From Globisporangium splendens (taxonomy: Eukaryota > Oomycota > Peronosporomycetes > Pythiales > Pythiaceae), in contig VFIW01000019.1 of NCBI GenBank assembly GCA_006386115.1, forward strand, positions 124,001 to 188,000: a stretch of DNA of 64,000 nt. The letters are read 5' to 3'. The position numbers and the translations under genes are program-made. Position 1 is the stretch's first letter, and every line of letters begins with the position of its first letter. Shown here in pieces: positions 31,174-42,223 of this stretch. The notes beneath the pieces were generated by a model that worked only from the letters and a program-made list of their open reading frames with translations, ran no database searches and was not told where the DNA came from.

Positions 31174-34100
31174 GATCCGCAGATCCACTTGGAAGGTAAG
31201 GCTTCAGTCTACCCACATAAAATGTCGGGTGTAGACGCATGCGTGTAGGTATGTCTAGCGTGTATGCATCACCATTGCATTTCACTACCTTGAACGGTCC
31301 AATGAACCTTGGCAGAAGCTTCGAGCTTCCCAAGTTGGACACTGCATGTTCAGGCAGGTTCGCCGTGCTAAGCAATACAAGATCATTGATCTTATACACT
31401 TGCTTGTTCTTCCTTCCGCTCTTGTCTGCTTGTTCCTTTTGCAGATCCTGAGCCTTCGCTATTGCGTCTCGAACAAACCTCACAACGGCTTGTCTCCTCA
31501 CAATAAAGTCATCGACTTGCTGCTCTTCACGACTTGTTAGGTCGTCGAGGGGTTTCATCGAGTCAAAATTGGCTTTCAACTCGGAAGCAGCATTCAGGTC
31601 ATAAGATGACTTCGGCTTGTTACCATGAGCCGGAGTCCCTCCCCCACTTAAGGTAGAGACCTCACCCATTACAGAAGCAGGCACTCGAGGATGAATGCCA
31701 TAGTTCACATAAAATGGAGAGTGACCTGTCGAGACATGCGCGGAGTTGTTCAACGCAAACTCGGCAAGAGGGAGAAACTCACTCCACTCTTTGAAAGACG
31801 TTGCGTAGCTGCGCAACACGTCTTCGAGGACTCGATTCACTCGCTCTGTTTGACCGTCCGTTTCAGGGTGTGCCGCTGTTGACATGGACAACTTGGTGTC
31901 CAGAAGTCCGAACAGTGCACGACAGAACTTGGACGTGAAACGGGTGTCACGGTCAGACACGATCTCGACTGGTAGTCCGTGCAGACGGAATACGACGTCT
32001 ACAAAGACCTTGGCAGTCTTCTCAGCAGAGATCTTGTCCGAAACAGGCGCAAGATGAACCATCTTGCTGAATCGGTCCACAAACACAAGGATACCATTGC
32101 GTCCATGTGTGTCTCTTGGAAGTCCGAATATGAAATCCATACTCACAGACTTCCAACTGTCCGATGGGACAGCCAATGAACGAAGTGGTGCCTGCGTGGA
32201 ACCAGAGGGTTTCACTCGTTGGCAGGCCTCGCAAGTCCTCACATACTTGCGCACCCACTTGTACATGTGTGGCCAGTAGTAATCCCGGGAAAGACTGAGA
32301 AACGTTTTCTCACGTCCGAGGTGGCCACCCGAAGGACTGTCATGGTACTCATACAAGAGTCGATGGCGCAGACCTTCGTCGTTGGGAACAACAACCCTTG
32401 CTGTATCCCCTTGTTCGACCGCATAGTACAACAACCTATTGTGTACTCGAAAGCGGTGAACTCGCGATCTTGTGCGCGACGGAAGACCTTGCAGTGCTTT
32501 GTCGGAAGGGTCCTTGAAGTACTTCAACAAGTCCCGACATGTTTCGTCAGACTTGTACCCTTCGACGATCTCTTCTCGCACTGTAGTCGTTGCTTGCACC
32601 GCGATCGCTTGAACATCTTCACAGAGTCGACACGCTCCGTCCGTGTCTTCACTCTTGGTCTTCGGATCGTAATCCGGACGTCTTGACAGCGCATCGGCTA
32701 AGATGTTCGTCTTGCCTGGTTTGTAGTGTACAACAAAGTTGTACTCTGCAAAGAAGGAGAACCATCTCGCCATTCTTTGCGACAAATGAGGAGTCTTCAC
32801 TGCCGTACGCAGAGATGCGTGATCAGTGTAGATAGCAAAGCGCTCCTCGCCAAGCAGATACACACGGAACTTGACCAAAGAATACTTCATCGCCAGAAGC
32901 TCCTTGCCGTGAACTGGGCAGTTCCGTTCTGCGGGTCGGAGTTGTCGCGACTGATACGACATAACTCGCTCATGACCCTCATCGTCGTGTTGTATCAATG
33001 CGCAACCGATGGTATAGTCGCTCGCACCACAGACGACGTGGAACGGCTTGTCGTGGTTTGGCAGAGCCAACACAGGAGCTTCTCGAAGACTCCTCTTGAC
33101 TTCTTCGAATACCGTCTGATGGTCTTTCGACCACTTCCACTCAACGTCTTTCTCCAAGAGCTGTGTGAGGGGTTGCACCAACGCTGCGTAATTGCGCGTG
33201 TACTTGTGCAAGTAGTTGGCTAGACCCAACCATTGTCGTAGCTGTTTGACATTCTGAGGCACTGGCCAATCGTCAATAACTTTGACTTTCTCCGGATCGA
33301 CTCGAACACCGCTCTTGCCCACTAAACAACCGAGAACAGGGATCTCGGGGGCGAAGAACATGCACTTCTTCAAGTTCGCGTAGAGTTTATTCTCACGCAC
33401 GACCTGGAAAACTTGACGAAGATGATCGAGATGAACATCGACATCAGATTTCCCATTTGTGGCCTTACTATGAACGAAAATATCGTCAAAGTAACTTGGT
33501 GCAAATGTTCACAGAGGACGAAGAACGTTCGTGACCATTCGATTGAAGGTCGCAGGAGCATTCTTCAGTCCCTGTGGCATCACTAACCATTCCCACAGCA
33601 TACCACTCGGGGTACTCACTGCGGTTAGTGGGACATCGTCTTCGCGCATTCGAATATGATAGAATCCATCTTTCAGATCGATAGCACTAAAGACGGTGCT
33701 GCCAACCATCCCATCAAGGATCATGTCCTTGCGTGGAACCGGAGTCTGGGCCGGAATTGTCGCGTCGTTCAGCTTGTTGAAAGCGTGAACAATGCGCCAA
33801 CCTCCAGTTGCCTTCTTCACGCAGAAAGTGGGGCTGGGGTGCGGAGACTTGCTCTCCCGCACATGACCAGCCTTAGCACGTTGTGCAAAGAACTCGTCGA
33901 TCGCCTCGACTTGTTCCTTTGGCAACGGCCACTGTCTTGTGATGCAGTACTTCGTGCCAGGAAGTACATCAATCTCATGACGAATGCCTCTGTCGAATGG
34001 CAATTCGTCCGGCACCTTGTCAGGGAAAATGTCTTCATATTCTCTGGCAAGCGCATACACGGGGTTCTTCTTGAGGGCATCCCACGACTGCTCCTCGAAC

Positions 34101-35116
34101 CTTTCCTTCCGTGTCTTTTCGTCCAACACATCCGCATCCGCACTTGATGCTGTGTTGACGAAGCCTTCGTCGACCATTTCGACGATCACACACACCTGCG
34201 CAATGTCGCCTCTCGCTAGGCTGTGCTCCAGTGTCTTCTTGCTCATCGATGGCAAGGAAATCAACTCTTCGACTGAACTTGGAGGATTTTCAATCTTCAC
34301 GTGACGGATTACATCCACGTCACCTTCTTCATTGTAGACCGCGATATTCACAAACTCGCTTGGAATGTCTTGTGCTTGGACACTCCCTTCGTCATTACCA
34401 CTTGTACCTCGATCAGGGGAACTCAAAACTCTTGACGAAACACTTCTCTTGCCGGTCTTCTTCTTGTCTTGGGAAGGGTGTTTGTTCCACTTCTATCCAC
34501 TCTTGTCAACGCCATCGCGAATCTTCTCGTCGTCGATGGCAAAGGAGACAGTCTTTTTCTGGCGCCTGACTGCTCCACCTCCGTTCGTCGTCTTCAAAAT
34601 GGGTACCGCTTGTGAACATGGGGGGCCATCGCACACCGCAATATCACAAGGGCCATCTGGGATCTCTTCCACAGATGTGTACATCCATACCACTTCATCC
34701 GTTGTTGTGCAGCACAAGTCAACATCGCGTGACTTGTCAACGGAGATCTTCATATTCATCCAGTCAATGCTAGGTTGGTAACGCTTCAACCACGGCATTC
34801 CAAGGATGATATCAAACTTGTCATCGAGGTCGAGTAAAATAAACTCGTCTTCACCTCGGAAATCTTCACACTCGATTGCCAAGCGCACCACGCGCTTCGG
34901 CATCTTCACAGTTGACCCATTTGCCAACCGGACAACCATTGTCTTCTCTTCGTTCGCATCAGGCACGAAGACACCATGCCTGACGATCACTTCATTTCGA
35001 ACAAAGCTGTTCGACGCACCAGTGTCAACCAAAGCTCGTAGAGGCGTTGCAATACCGTCTACATGAACTTTGTGAACGATCAAACTTGACGTTTGACTGA
35101 CACTCTTCTCACTCAT
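30449..35116 (-). pseudogene. B1 pol (protease-RT-RNase H-integrase-chromodomain), two nonsense codons
   Basis: The frame starts at 35116 (MSEKSVSQTSSLIVHKVHVDG) and runs in a single frame to 30449. It shows protease ALVDTGASNSFV, RT SYFDDIFVHS, RNase H FHVVCGASDY and YTDHASLRT, integrase CEACQRVK, MDFIFGLPRD, EIVSDRDTRFTS and PETDGQTERVN, and a C-terminal chromodomain (VESIVDHEDR, RVRWRGYPPSLDTWEP). TAG at 34493-34495 and TGA at 33509-33511 interrupt it; B2 has sense codons at both places. The RNase H reads CGASDY where B2 has CDASDY, losing a catalytic Asp. Confidence 0.92.
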
Positions 35117-35213
35117 AGTGGAAACTGCATGTGCTTAATGCACATAGGGCCAGAGTCCTGTGTCTCCACAACGTCCACAGTCCTCTTTTCCGGGCCAGTA
35201 GGAGTCCCCGCCC

Positions 35214-36340
35214 CTACTGTCCTTTCCCGTTTTTTGGCCCAGGTGACCGCTCGAACCGACGACCGTAAGAACGATCGTGGTTGTTCGAACGAGCACCTTG
35301 TGTCGTTTGCCGACCTGGCAAAGACACCTTGCAGTTCCGAGCAATGTGACCCGGCTTCCCGCAACGGAAACACTTTCCATCGTTGCGAGGACGCTCATTT
35401 CCAGGCGTGGAAATGTGCGAGATGTCCATGGGCTCGGGGCCATCATGCACGACATTTGATTGCCGCATTGGTCTCGACGCAAACCCATGGAACTTCGCTT
35501 GCTTCATGCTGAACTCTTCTTGCATCGCACGTTCGATGGCTTCGTCCAGCGTCTTGGGGTACTCGCGGAACAATTGGTTCCGAATCGGACCATCGTTTAG
35601 ACCCGTCATGAACGTCACGACTTGCGTCGGAACGTCAATCGGCTCGTCAACGATACTCGACACCAAATAGCGAGTACGTTGTGCATACGAGTGAAGGTCG
35701 AAACGGCCTTGACGAAGCTTGAGGAACTCGGCGCGTGCACGGAACTCACTCTGTGGAGGTTCAAACGCCTTCTTGAGTTCAGTCTTGAAATGATCGTAGC
35801 TGGGGAAGCAGTTTAGATCGGCTAAACGCTTGCCATACGCCCAGCTCTTCGCACGACCGCAAGGTTGGACATCGCGAACAACACTTGCTGCGAAGGGTCT
35901 CGCAGTTGTCTTGCAGCGATGGCTGCATCCAACTCGACGAACCATCGTGAGAGAGGTTCGTTCTCTCCGCCGCGATACGGAGAGACGTCAAGCTTCAGTG
36001 GCACCGTCCTGAGTGAGGAAACAGGGGTTGCGACCTGCTTCCGGGAGGACATGATCTTGTGGTGCATGAAGCTGACCACCGCACTCTTCTGGTCCTCCGG
36101 AGACGCCGATCGAAGCAGACTGACCACGGCAGCCTCTCCGATGACATCTCGCATGCGCTCAAGCGCCATCCACTCATGGGAAGACAGATGAGGGAAACCC
36201 TCAATAGTCAACTCGACAGTTTCCGGTACTGCTGGACCGAGTGGGGTTCCTGTAGCATCCATGTTCCGAACAAGGATGCTCGCAGGGTCTTGGACAGGAA
36301 TGCGCGACGTGCTTAAAGCCGCGTTGTCAAACCTCTTCAC
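35214..36340 (-). pseudogene. B1 gag, one-base deletion
   Basis: The frame begins at a GTG (VKRFDNAALSTSRIPVQD) and has a Retrotrans_gag-type core (PLSRWFVELDAAIAARQL, FPSYDHFKTELKKAF) and a CCHC knuckle (CFRCGKPGHIARNC). Near 35857 B1 has CGACCGC where B2 has CGACCCGC (plus-strand order). The missing base breaks the frame between FAMSNLA and GRAKSWAYGK. The true initiator is unclear: neither copy has an ATG in this position. Confidence 0.88.
35229..35235 (-). other. Slippery heptamer A-AAA-AAC at the B1 gag-pol junction
   Basis: In gag frame the codons are CCA AAA AAC, giving the heptamer A AAA AAC four codons before the gag stop. A -1 slip moves reading into the pol frame (WAKKREWTV in B2). 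Downstream, AGTAGG and CCTACT can pair as a hairpin stem. Identical in B2. Confidence 0.75.
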
Positions 36341-36381
36341 TTCACTGGGTCGTTGGAAGGACCGCTCGAAGTGTTACCAGG

Positions 36382-37004
36382 TGTAAGAGGGCGCTGTTAA
36401 CAACAGTCCCTCAAACACGGCACACACGCTTGTGCCAGAGGAAGCGATCTCCCGACTTGGAGGAAAATTTGCAACTGAATTGAAAAGGTTATGGTTCCTG
36501 TCGCTACTTACAAATGAACCCCAAGGGCTCCTACACGTTTTATAACTAAAACCTAAATATACACAATAAAACCTATGAATCTGATATATAAAACCTTGGG
36601 TACACTGACGTTGAACCTACGGGATCTTCTAGAAGCTTGAACTTCAAGTCTTGTATAAAATCCCTGCAAAGTGATTGGCTCGCGCCACTCACTCCAGGTG
36701 GCAGAAACACGTCGGTCTCGTCGCCAGCCCAGTTTCCCAAGCAGGAACCATCACTCAGTACTTGATTAGTACATGGATGTCATTGCTCAGTACTGATTAG
36801 TACATGAGAACAACATTCTGCACTGATCAGCACAGAGAACACTCGTGACGTCATCGAATGACGTCACACGTGCATGTGGGGACTGTATTACTGTAATCCC
36901 TTTTGTTATTTGTGTCTCCACAATGCACGCTGAAGGTGGTGTGTGACACACTAGATGTGGGGACAGATCCACCTTCATGTAATGGCTGGTTATGGCCCAT
37001 TACA
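36382..37004 (-). repeat. B1-position 5' LTR (623 bp)
   Basis: TGTAAGAGGGCGCTG to GCCCATTACA. It is 27 bp shorter than the B2 5' LTR, largely through loss of one unit between short CCTCCAAG repeats. Its outer flank CTTGT is the complement of ACAAG next to the B2 3' LTR. It carries the perfect CRE-type palindrome at 36845-36867. Confidence 0.9.
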
Positions 37005-37229
37005 CTTGTGCGCTTTTTTGGCCTTCGCCTCCTTCTCGAAAAAGCTTCTGACATCATTGATTGCCTTTGCCGTATCTGCAGACAGGATGCGACAGCTTCT
37101 CTTTTTCTCCTGCTGAGCTGCGCCGCTCTCCTCCATATTCGCACCGCTGTTGCTTGTGTTGTTTTTATCTGATGGAGGCCGTGAAGGGCTCAGAATGTCC
37201 GCAAATAACTCCTTTTTCAGCCAATCCAA
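37005..37229 (-). pseudogene. DDE transposase, N-terminal 75 codons, separated from the rest at 52712 by insertion and inversion
   Basis: The minus-strand frame reads LDWLKKELFADILSPSRPP, a hydrophilic stretch, and INDVRSFFEKEAKAKKAHK, ending exactly at the edge of the B LTR (37005). The last codons, GCG CAC AAG, connect in frame to TTG ATG GCG at 52712, giving AHK-LMAPVERTAACF, the usual transition from the basic leader into the helix-turn-helix. The frame is open for about 30 more codons upstream (RITVSIPIRGSVKYR) without an ATG, so the start or an upstream exon is unresolved. Confidence 0.8.
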
Positions 37230-37584
37230 ACGATATTTAACAGAGCCTCTTATTGGGATAGATACGGTGATCCGTTTGGATGCACCACAAATGGTCGTTT
37301 TTCGGGTGATTTATAAAGTGAGACAGTGTTTAGAATAGATTATAGCATCATATTAAACAGGGTATCATTTGTATCAACCATTCGCAACTGTTCTCCAAGA
37401 TACGACCATCACTCTCAGGTGACCAGCAATAAACACGCCGTGCGTGTCAATAATCATGTAAGGCAGTGGGATCAGTCAGCACTTTCGCAGAAACGCCACG
37501 CACTCCAACAATGAAGCTTTTGGCGTAAACGAGAGCGCGATAAACATCCCCACGAGCCATAATCAACGCCGCTTGCTTCCCTCG
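37230..37584. other. Upstream side of the transposase fragment; no other gene
   Basis: This holds the open but ATG-less upstream codons of the transposase (to about 37318) and otherwise nothing recognised. Confidence 0.35.
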
Positions 37585-37685
37585 AGCACCGGTATTCTGA
37601 CACTCCACCTTCTTTTACCAACGCGCAGGCGTGTCTCTCTAGCACGAGGACACCACAAGATATTCTTTATCTCCATCCGCGCTCC

Positions 37686-37701
37686 ACTCATTATCCAATT
37701 T
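37686..37701 (+). promoter_or_regulatory. Oomycete-type core promoter (Inr + flanking element)
   Basis: ACTCATTATCCAATTT matches the 16-bp oomycete consensus GCTCATTYYNCAWTTT at 14 of 16 positions, 80 bp before the ATG at 37781. The consensus is from published Phytophthora promoter work (established knowledge). The same site is present in the other arm at 43326-43341. Confidence 0.65.
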
Positions 37702-37780
37702 GACGCGATTCGCACAGTCCGCTCGCTCGCCAGCATCAGCATTCTTTCCCACCACCTCGCAACCCAACTCCCGGTTGAAA

Positions 37781-38803
37781 ATGGCCACCACCAGCACCTC
37801 CAGCCCAAGTCCAGCGACCACCTTCCGCGCCTACGTCTTTGAACAGTTCGGTGACGCATGTGAAGTCATCAAACTCCAAACGGTGACGCAACCTCCACTG
37901 CCACCAACTCACGTGCGCATCAAAGTGCACGCCGCGGCGCTCAACCCGGCCGACTACAAGTTCATCGAGCACATGTTCGAGATTATGCCGACGCAACCAA
38001 GTGCGGAGCACCCCTTCCGCATCGGCTTTGACGTCGCCGGTACCGTCGTGGAGCTCGGTTCAAAAGTGGACGCCAGCACCACGGGTCTCCACGTCGGCGA
38101 CGCCGTGTTCGCGATGGCGTACTTTGGCGCGAACGGCACGTTTGCCGAGTACGTCGACCTGGACGCGACGTTCGTGGCCCCCAAGCCAAAGACCATGACG
38201 TTCAACCAAGCTGCGGGCGTGCCGTCGGCGGCCGGCACCAGCTACCAGTGTCTCGTGTACTTTGGCAAGATCCAGGCAGGCGACCGCGTGCTGATTATCG
38301 GCGGCAGCAGCGGCACCGGCGCGTTTGCCGTCCAGATCGCCAAGTCACTCGGCGCGCACGTGATCGCGACCACGAGTAAGCGCAACGTCGAGCTCGTCAA
38401 GTCACTCGGAGCCGACCAGGTCATCGACTACACGTCGCAGAAATGGGTTAATGTGCTTGACCCCCACTCGGTCGACGTCATCTACGACTGCGGCTTTGAG
38501 CCAGACGCATGGAACTCGGACGCCCAGCGCATCTTGAAGCAAGACACCGGCAGATTCGTCACCATCGTGCCGTTCGACAACACTATCGAGTCCCCCATCG
38601 GTGCGCGACTGCACCGAGTCGGGGCCAAACCCGTCGCCACCGACCTCGTCGCGCTCACCAAGTTCATTGACGCCGGCACGATGGTCACACCGATCGACTC
38701 GGTGCACGCGTTTGAGAGACTGCGCGATGCCATGCGAGTGCTCAAGAGCAACCACGCGCGCGGCAAGATCATTCTGGAGGTCGTGCCAGTGCAACAGCAA
38801 TGA
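37781..38803 (+). CDS. MDR-family zinc-type alcohol dehydrogenase-like / quinone oxidoreductase-like protein, copy 1
   Basis: This 340-residue NAD(P)H-dependent oxidoreductase belongs to the medium-chain dehydrogenase/reductase superfamily, quinone oxidoreductase branch. It opens MATTSTSSPSPATTFRAYVF. The GroES-like domain has VRIKVHAAALNPADYKFIEH and FRIGFDVAGTVVELGS (about residues 40-90). The Rossmann motif is VLIIGGSSGTGAFAVQIAKSLG (about residues 165-187, GGSSGTG), followed by VIATTSKRNVELVKSLGADQVIDY. The catalytic zinc ligands of true alcohol dehydrogenases are not evident, as usual in this branch. The ATG at 37781 was chosen over an in-frame TTG 27 codons upstream. It lacks introns and a signal peptide, so is probably cytosolic. 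The substrate is not predictable. Confidence 0.9.
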   Translation: MATTSTSSPSPATTFRAYVFEQFGDACEVIKLQTVTQPPLPPTHVRIKVHAAALNPADYKFIEHMFEIMPTQPSAEHPFRIGFDVAGTVVELGSKVDASTTGLHVGDAVFAMAYFGANGTFAEYVDLDATFVAPKPKTMTFNQAAGVPSAAGTSYQCLVYFGKIQAGDRVLIIGGSSGTGAFAVQIAKSLGAHVIATTSKRNVELVKSLGADQVIDYTSQKWVNVLDPHSVDVIYDCGFEPDAWNSDAQRILKQDTGRFVTIVPFDNTIESPIGARLHRVGAKPVATDLVALTKFIDAGTMVTPIDSVHAFERLRDAMRVLKSNHARGKIILEVVPVQQQ

Positions 38804-38833
38804 TATTGGTACCAGTACGGAAACGAATTACCT

Positions 38834-39090
38834 CGGATGGATATCGTTGTGCGTGAGACTGCATAGCACAACTTCACGAAAATGTCATGCCTTTGTTTAG
38901 GGAGTGTGCTCAAGCATGAATAATAGCAGTTTCATTGGTTTTGGATAATATACAACGACGTATTACCTTATCGTTGGCACAAAATCAAAAAGGCTTGAAT
39001 CAGAATTCTTGCCGACACCACAGCCATCTGCGATAGAGCCAAGTCTAGAATACGAACTCGTTTCACAGACGCTGTGGTACGCAGAAATGC
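38834..39090. other. Spacer between convergent genes
   Basis: Short 3' regions of the oxidoreductase (plus) and the secreted protein (minus). Nothing else is seen. Confidence 0.4.
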
Positions 39091-40944
39091 TTACTGGAAA
39101 AGCGCGAGCGCGAATGCACCAATCGTGCTCACGAGGACTGCAGCAGTCGATGGCAAAACGGAGCCAGCCGCCGAGCTTGGTGCAGCAGTTGTTGGCACTG
39201 GCGTCGTCGCTGGCGCCGTCACCGTAGTCGAGCTCGAGCCACTGGTGGTAGTCATGCCGGTCGACGAACCGGAGCCCATCGACATGGAACCTGTAGTGGG
39301 AACATCAGTGGCGACAGAGTCAGTAGGTGCATTTGGATTTCCCGCTGACCTCGAGGTGGTCGTGGTAGAATGAGTTTCGTTGCTGCTGGACGTACCCATG
39401 GAGTTTCCGGTAGTAGTCGCTGGCGCTGGAGTCGAGGAACCTGGTGACGGAGAAAGTGGCGTAGGGGAAACAGTGCCAGGCGCGTTAGTAATTGCTCCGG
39501 AACCAGCTGGCGTAGGAGCAGCCGTGACCGGTGCTGTAGTTGCAGCAGCCGCAGGAGTCGGCGTTGGAGCAACTGGCGTACCTGTAGTCGGAGCTGAAAT
39601 TGGCGAAGTGCACGACATGGCTTGGCCGCTGCAAGTCTGGCTGCTCAACGCACACTCATTCGTTGGAAGGTTGGCAACACAGAGCATCCAGCAGCGCTCG
39701 GCCGTACCCGTCGAATCTGTGCAAGTACACTGCGAGGCACACTCAGTGGCATCAGTATCACTGTGCCCTTGACGGTTGCAAACGGTCGCACAGCCGTCCG
39801 CAGGAGCCGTCGCACCAGATTTGGTCGAGCACACACGGAATGTGCATGATCCTTCCGATGCCTCAAGCATGCGGCCAGAGGCACAACCGATCGTCTTCAG
39901 CTCGGATTCAGCATCCTTCTGCTGCAGCAGGTAGCGTGTCGTACTGTTCACGTGTGCGTCAAACACCACGTCCTGGTTCTGCAACATGCGCTGGTACGAT
40001 GGCAACAGCGTCATCTTGCCAAACCACGCACGTAAGGAGCGACCCTCGCCAGTCATACTCTCTGGCATCTTCATGCCGTGCATCACGGCCGAAAGAGTGT
40101 GGCTCGTCTTGAGCCAGCGCGACGCGCCAGTGCCCATCATGATCACCACTTCGTCTTCGTTCAGCACTGGACGCACACGGGTGCCCGCAGCCGTCTGAAT
40201 CACCAAACCAGATCTGTCCGCAGCGAGTTGGCGCTCGGCTAGTTTGCGACCACCAGTCGCTTGGATGTCAAAGAACTTTGGCGCAGACATCGCGATGAAC
40301 AGACCGTGGTCTTCGTGAAGAGGCAACGAGAACTCCAGTTCACGGTGCTGAGCCACATCCTCCGTCTTGGTAGCAGCCTGGTAGGCGTGGAAGTGGTCTA
40401 AGCGCACAGCTTCACTCACCAACTTGCGCGACGTGATGGTCTGCGCACCATCCGACGCAGTGAAGTTGGTTGCATCCAGCGTGCTACCAAAGGTGTTGAC
40501 CGCGTGCTCGATCAGCTGACTGAACTCCTGGTACAACTCCTGGTAGCCTGGACAGGTCTCCTGCGTGTTCGCTGCCGAACCCGCGAGCTCCTGACCAGCG
40601 TTCGTGCTGATCGTGTACCGCGTCGTGCCGTCTTGGAACTGCTTGGTCGAGAGGAAGCTGGCCTCAGCCGAGTCCGCCGCGAGGACAGCACACTCGGCCG
40701 CCTTCTGCAGGTACTGCGCGCGCACGTTGGCGTAGTTGGGCACGTTGCGCAGCGCGACGATGCCATTGGCCTGGAGCTCATCGAGCAGACGGTGCGGGTT
40801 GGCGCCCTCGGCGAGCGTCGGATAGTCGAACGCCGGGATCTCGAACGACGGCAGCGTGTCAAAGGCGCTTGGTGCAGCGGCAGAAGGCGAGGCAGTGGTT
40901 GTCAGGGCAGCGAGGCCCAGCAGCATCGTGGAAACGCGGACCAT
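39091..40944 (-). CDS. Secreted, probably GPI-anchored 2OG-Fe(II) dioxygenase-like protein, paralogue 1
   Basis: 617 residues from an ATG at 40944. A signal peptide (MVRVSTMLLGLAALTTTASPSAAA) leads into a double-stranded beta-helix-like domain of the isopenicillin N synthase/2-oxoglutarate oxygenase type: VRLDHFHAYQ, SLPLHEDHGLFIAM with an H-x-D pair, GLVIQTAAGTRVRPV, EDEVVIMMG, a distal His in LSAVMHGM, and RAWFGKM. A cysteine-rich module follows (about residues 385-470: CTFRVCST, CATVCNR, CASQCTC, CWMLCVA), then about 140 Ser/Thr/Pro residues and a hydrophobic tail (AAVLVSTIGAFALALF) typical of a GPI signal. The paralogue at 54758 has the same order. Likely located on the cell surface; the substrate is unknown. 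It lies between the two inverted oxidoreductase copies. Confidence 0.75.
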   Translation of the reverse strand: MVRVSTMLLGLAALTTTASPSAAAPSAFDTLPSFEIPAFDYPTLAEGANPHRLLDELQANGIVALRNVPNYANVRAQYLQKAAECAVLAADSAEASFLSTKQFQDGTTRYTISTNAGQELAGSAANTQETCPGYQELYQEFSQLIEHAVNTFGSTLDATNFTASDGAQTITSRKLVSEAVRLDHFHAYQAATKTEDVAQHRELEFSLPLHEDHGLFIAMSAPKFFDIQATGGRKLAERQLAADRSGLVIQTAAGTRVRPVLNEDEVVIMMGTGASRWLKTSHTLSAVMHGMKMPESMTGEGRSLRAWFGKMTLLPSYQRMLQNQDVVFDAHVNSTTRYLLQQKDAESELKTIGCASGRMLEASEGSCTFRVCSTKSGATAPADGCATVCNRQGHSDTDATECASQCTCTDSTGTAERCWMLCVANLPTNECALSSQTCSGQAMSCTSPISAPTTGTPVAPTPTPAAAATTAPVTAAPTPAGSGAITNAPGTVSPTPLSPSPGSSTPAPATTTGNSMGTSSSNETHSTTTTSRSAGNPNAPTDSVATDVPTTGSMSMGSGSSTGMTTTSGSSSTTVTAPATTPVPTTAAPSSAAGSVLPSTAAVLVSTIGAFALALFQ

Positions 40945-41734
40945 CTTGGTGTCTTGTGGGAGTTGAACTCACTGGAGCCTGAGACGGACTTGCGCAGTAG
41001 CTGACAAATTTTGAAGTGACCATAGGCGAGAGGATGGCGCTGCCTCCAGAAGTTCTTGAAGTCCCTCGAAACGCCATCCACCTGTAATATTTGATATCCG
41101 CAAATGCAGAGTTCACTCCAAAAGGCGTTGTCCGTCACACACTGAACCTATCTACTAATATCTTGTGTAATTGGATAGTGACATCAATTGATGGAGGGTA
41201 GAAGTGCTTGAAAAGCAGATGCTCCACCCGGTATTGTTGAAAGTTCAGCAGGTGACAAGATTCGAAAATGCGATGCTTATTACAACAAAATCGCCAAGAT
41301 TGGACATGAGACAACGTCGGGTTTTGAGAAGAGTGGGCACACTTTGGGTTGCGATGGGATGATGATCTGGCTATTGTTGACAGATAGATGGTTGTGCACA
41401 TCAAAAGCATCAGCAACAATGATATTGATGCTGCATGGCGCAGCATTGCGTAAACCCGTATTGATGACAGCTTTGGAGACTTGGCACTGATCTCATGTGG
41501 TGCGAAGACGCATTCCACAGCGTATCTTCTGCTTTGCTACTGAACTCATTTCACAACCGTTGCAAATGGTGTGCTGGTCGCATCGTCGGGACGTGCAGGC
41601 ACCACAGTGAGTGAGGCTTCAGTATGCATTGTCGTACTTGCAATAGTTTGAACAACGGTTGACTCATTGAAGAATGCAGAGTGCGACTTGTAAGAAAGAG
41701 CTGTTAGGTAATAATGTAGCTATGCATTCACAGT
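40945..41734. other. Upstream region of the secreted dioxygenase-like gene; no gene recognised
   Basis: Short open stretches exist on both strands but none has coding character that I can defend. Confidence 0.4.
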
Positions 41735-42085
41735 ATGCCCAAGGCACCACTGAACCTTAACAGCCTTGATGTTGAACAGGTCTCCAACGTAAAGTTGGCG
41801 AGTCCAAACGCTGAAAAGCTCCTGTCAGAGACAGCGCACTTTGCATTGCCAATGATATCAGACATGGACCTAGCTACACTGTGCGCCAATCCTCTCGAAT
41901 ACGCACAAGCGTAGATGGAAAATCTGTTGAGGATCTGTAGAAAATCTGCGTTCATTTCATGCCATGCGTCAGCTGCAGTAGCAGCTTCACAAGATGTGAA
42001 GCACAGCAAGTGGATTGGAAAAAGATGCGAAAACCTGACTGAGCCTCAAAAAATTCAAGTTATTATTAAAACCATAAAAAGCTAA
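41735..42085 (+). pseudogene. Possible small gene or relic interrupted by an amber codon
   Basis: An ATG at 41735 opens 59 codons (MPKAPLNLNSLDVEQVSNVK..PLEYAQA) to a TAG at 41912. The same frame continues at once with MENLLRICRKSAF..QVIIKTIKS to a TAA at 42083. The composition looks protein-like throughout. I do not recognise it. It could be a decayed gene of about 116 codons, or chance. Confidence 0.3.
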
Positions 42086-42223
42086 ACTAAAAAACCTGAG
42101 TGTGCATTCGAGCTTCACTTTGTTGGTCTGAGGCACCTTCCGAGATGGTGGACACGTTTAGCTCAGCCTGGCAAGTAAGAACATGTAAATCGAAGGTAAT
42201 TCGTTTCCGTACTGGTACCAATA

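Larger units (their letters stand above)
22496..37004 (-). mobile_element. Ty3/gypsy chromovirus-like element B, copy 1 (B1), with nested insertions in its 3' LTR
   Basis: The element is on the minus strand: 5' LTR 36382-37004, primer site at about 36371-36380 (TGGTAACAC in element orientation), gag 36340-35214, pol 35116-30449, polypurine tract AAGGAGGGGATGA (30042-30030), and 3' LTR 30029-22496. The 3' LTR is split by element A (22540-28979) and a solo A LTR (29086-29524). Outer flanks do not match each other as a normal 5-bp duplication. The right flank CTTGT is instead the complement of the flank of copy B2, the signature of an inversion between the two copies (see findings). Gag has a 1-base deletion and pol two nonsense codons, so B1 is inactive. 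Confidence 0.9.
37585..38833. repeat. Left arm of a 1,249-bp inverted repeat
   Basis: This arm equals the reverse complement of 42194-43442, with no length difference. The 340-residue protein encoded in each arm is identical, and I saw no base differences in the parts compared. It includes about 195 bp upstream of the oxidoreductase ATG and 30 bp after its stop. The arms are 3,360 bp apart. Confidence 0.92.

Noticed and set aside
37585..38833. Retrocopy origin for the duplicated oxidoreductase
   Set aside because: The repeat includes the upstream core promoter, lacks a poly(A) tail and has no target duplication; a DNA-level duplication fits better.
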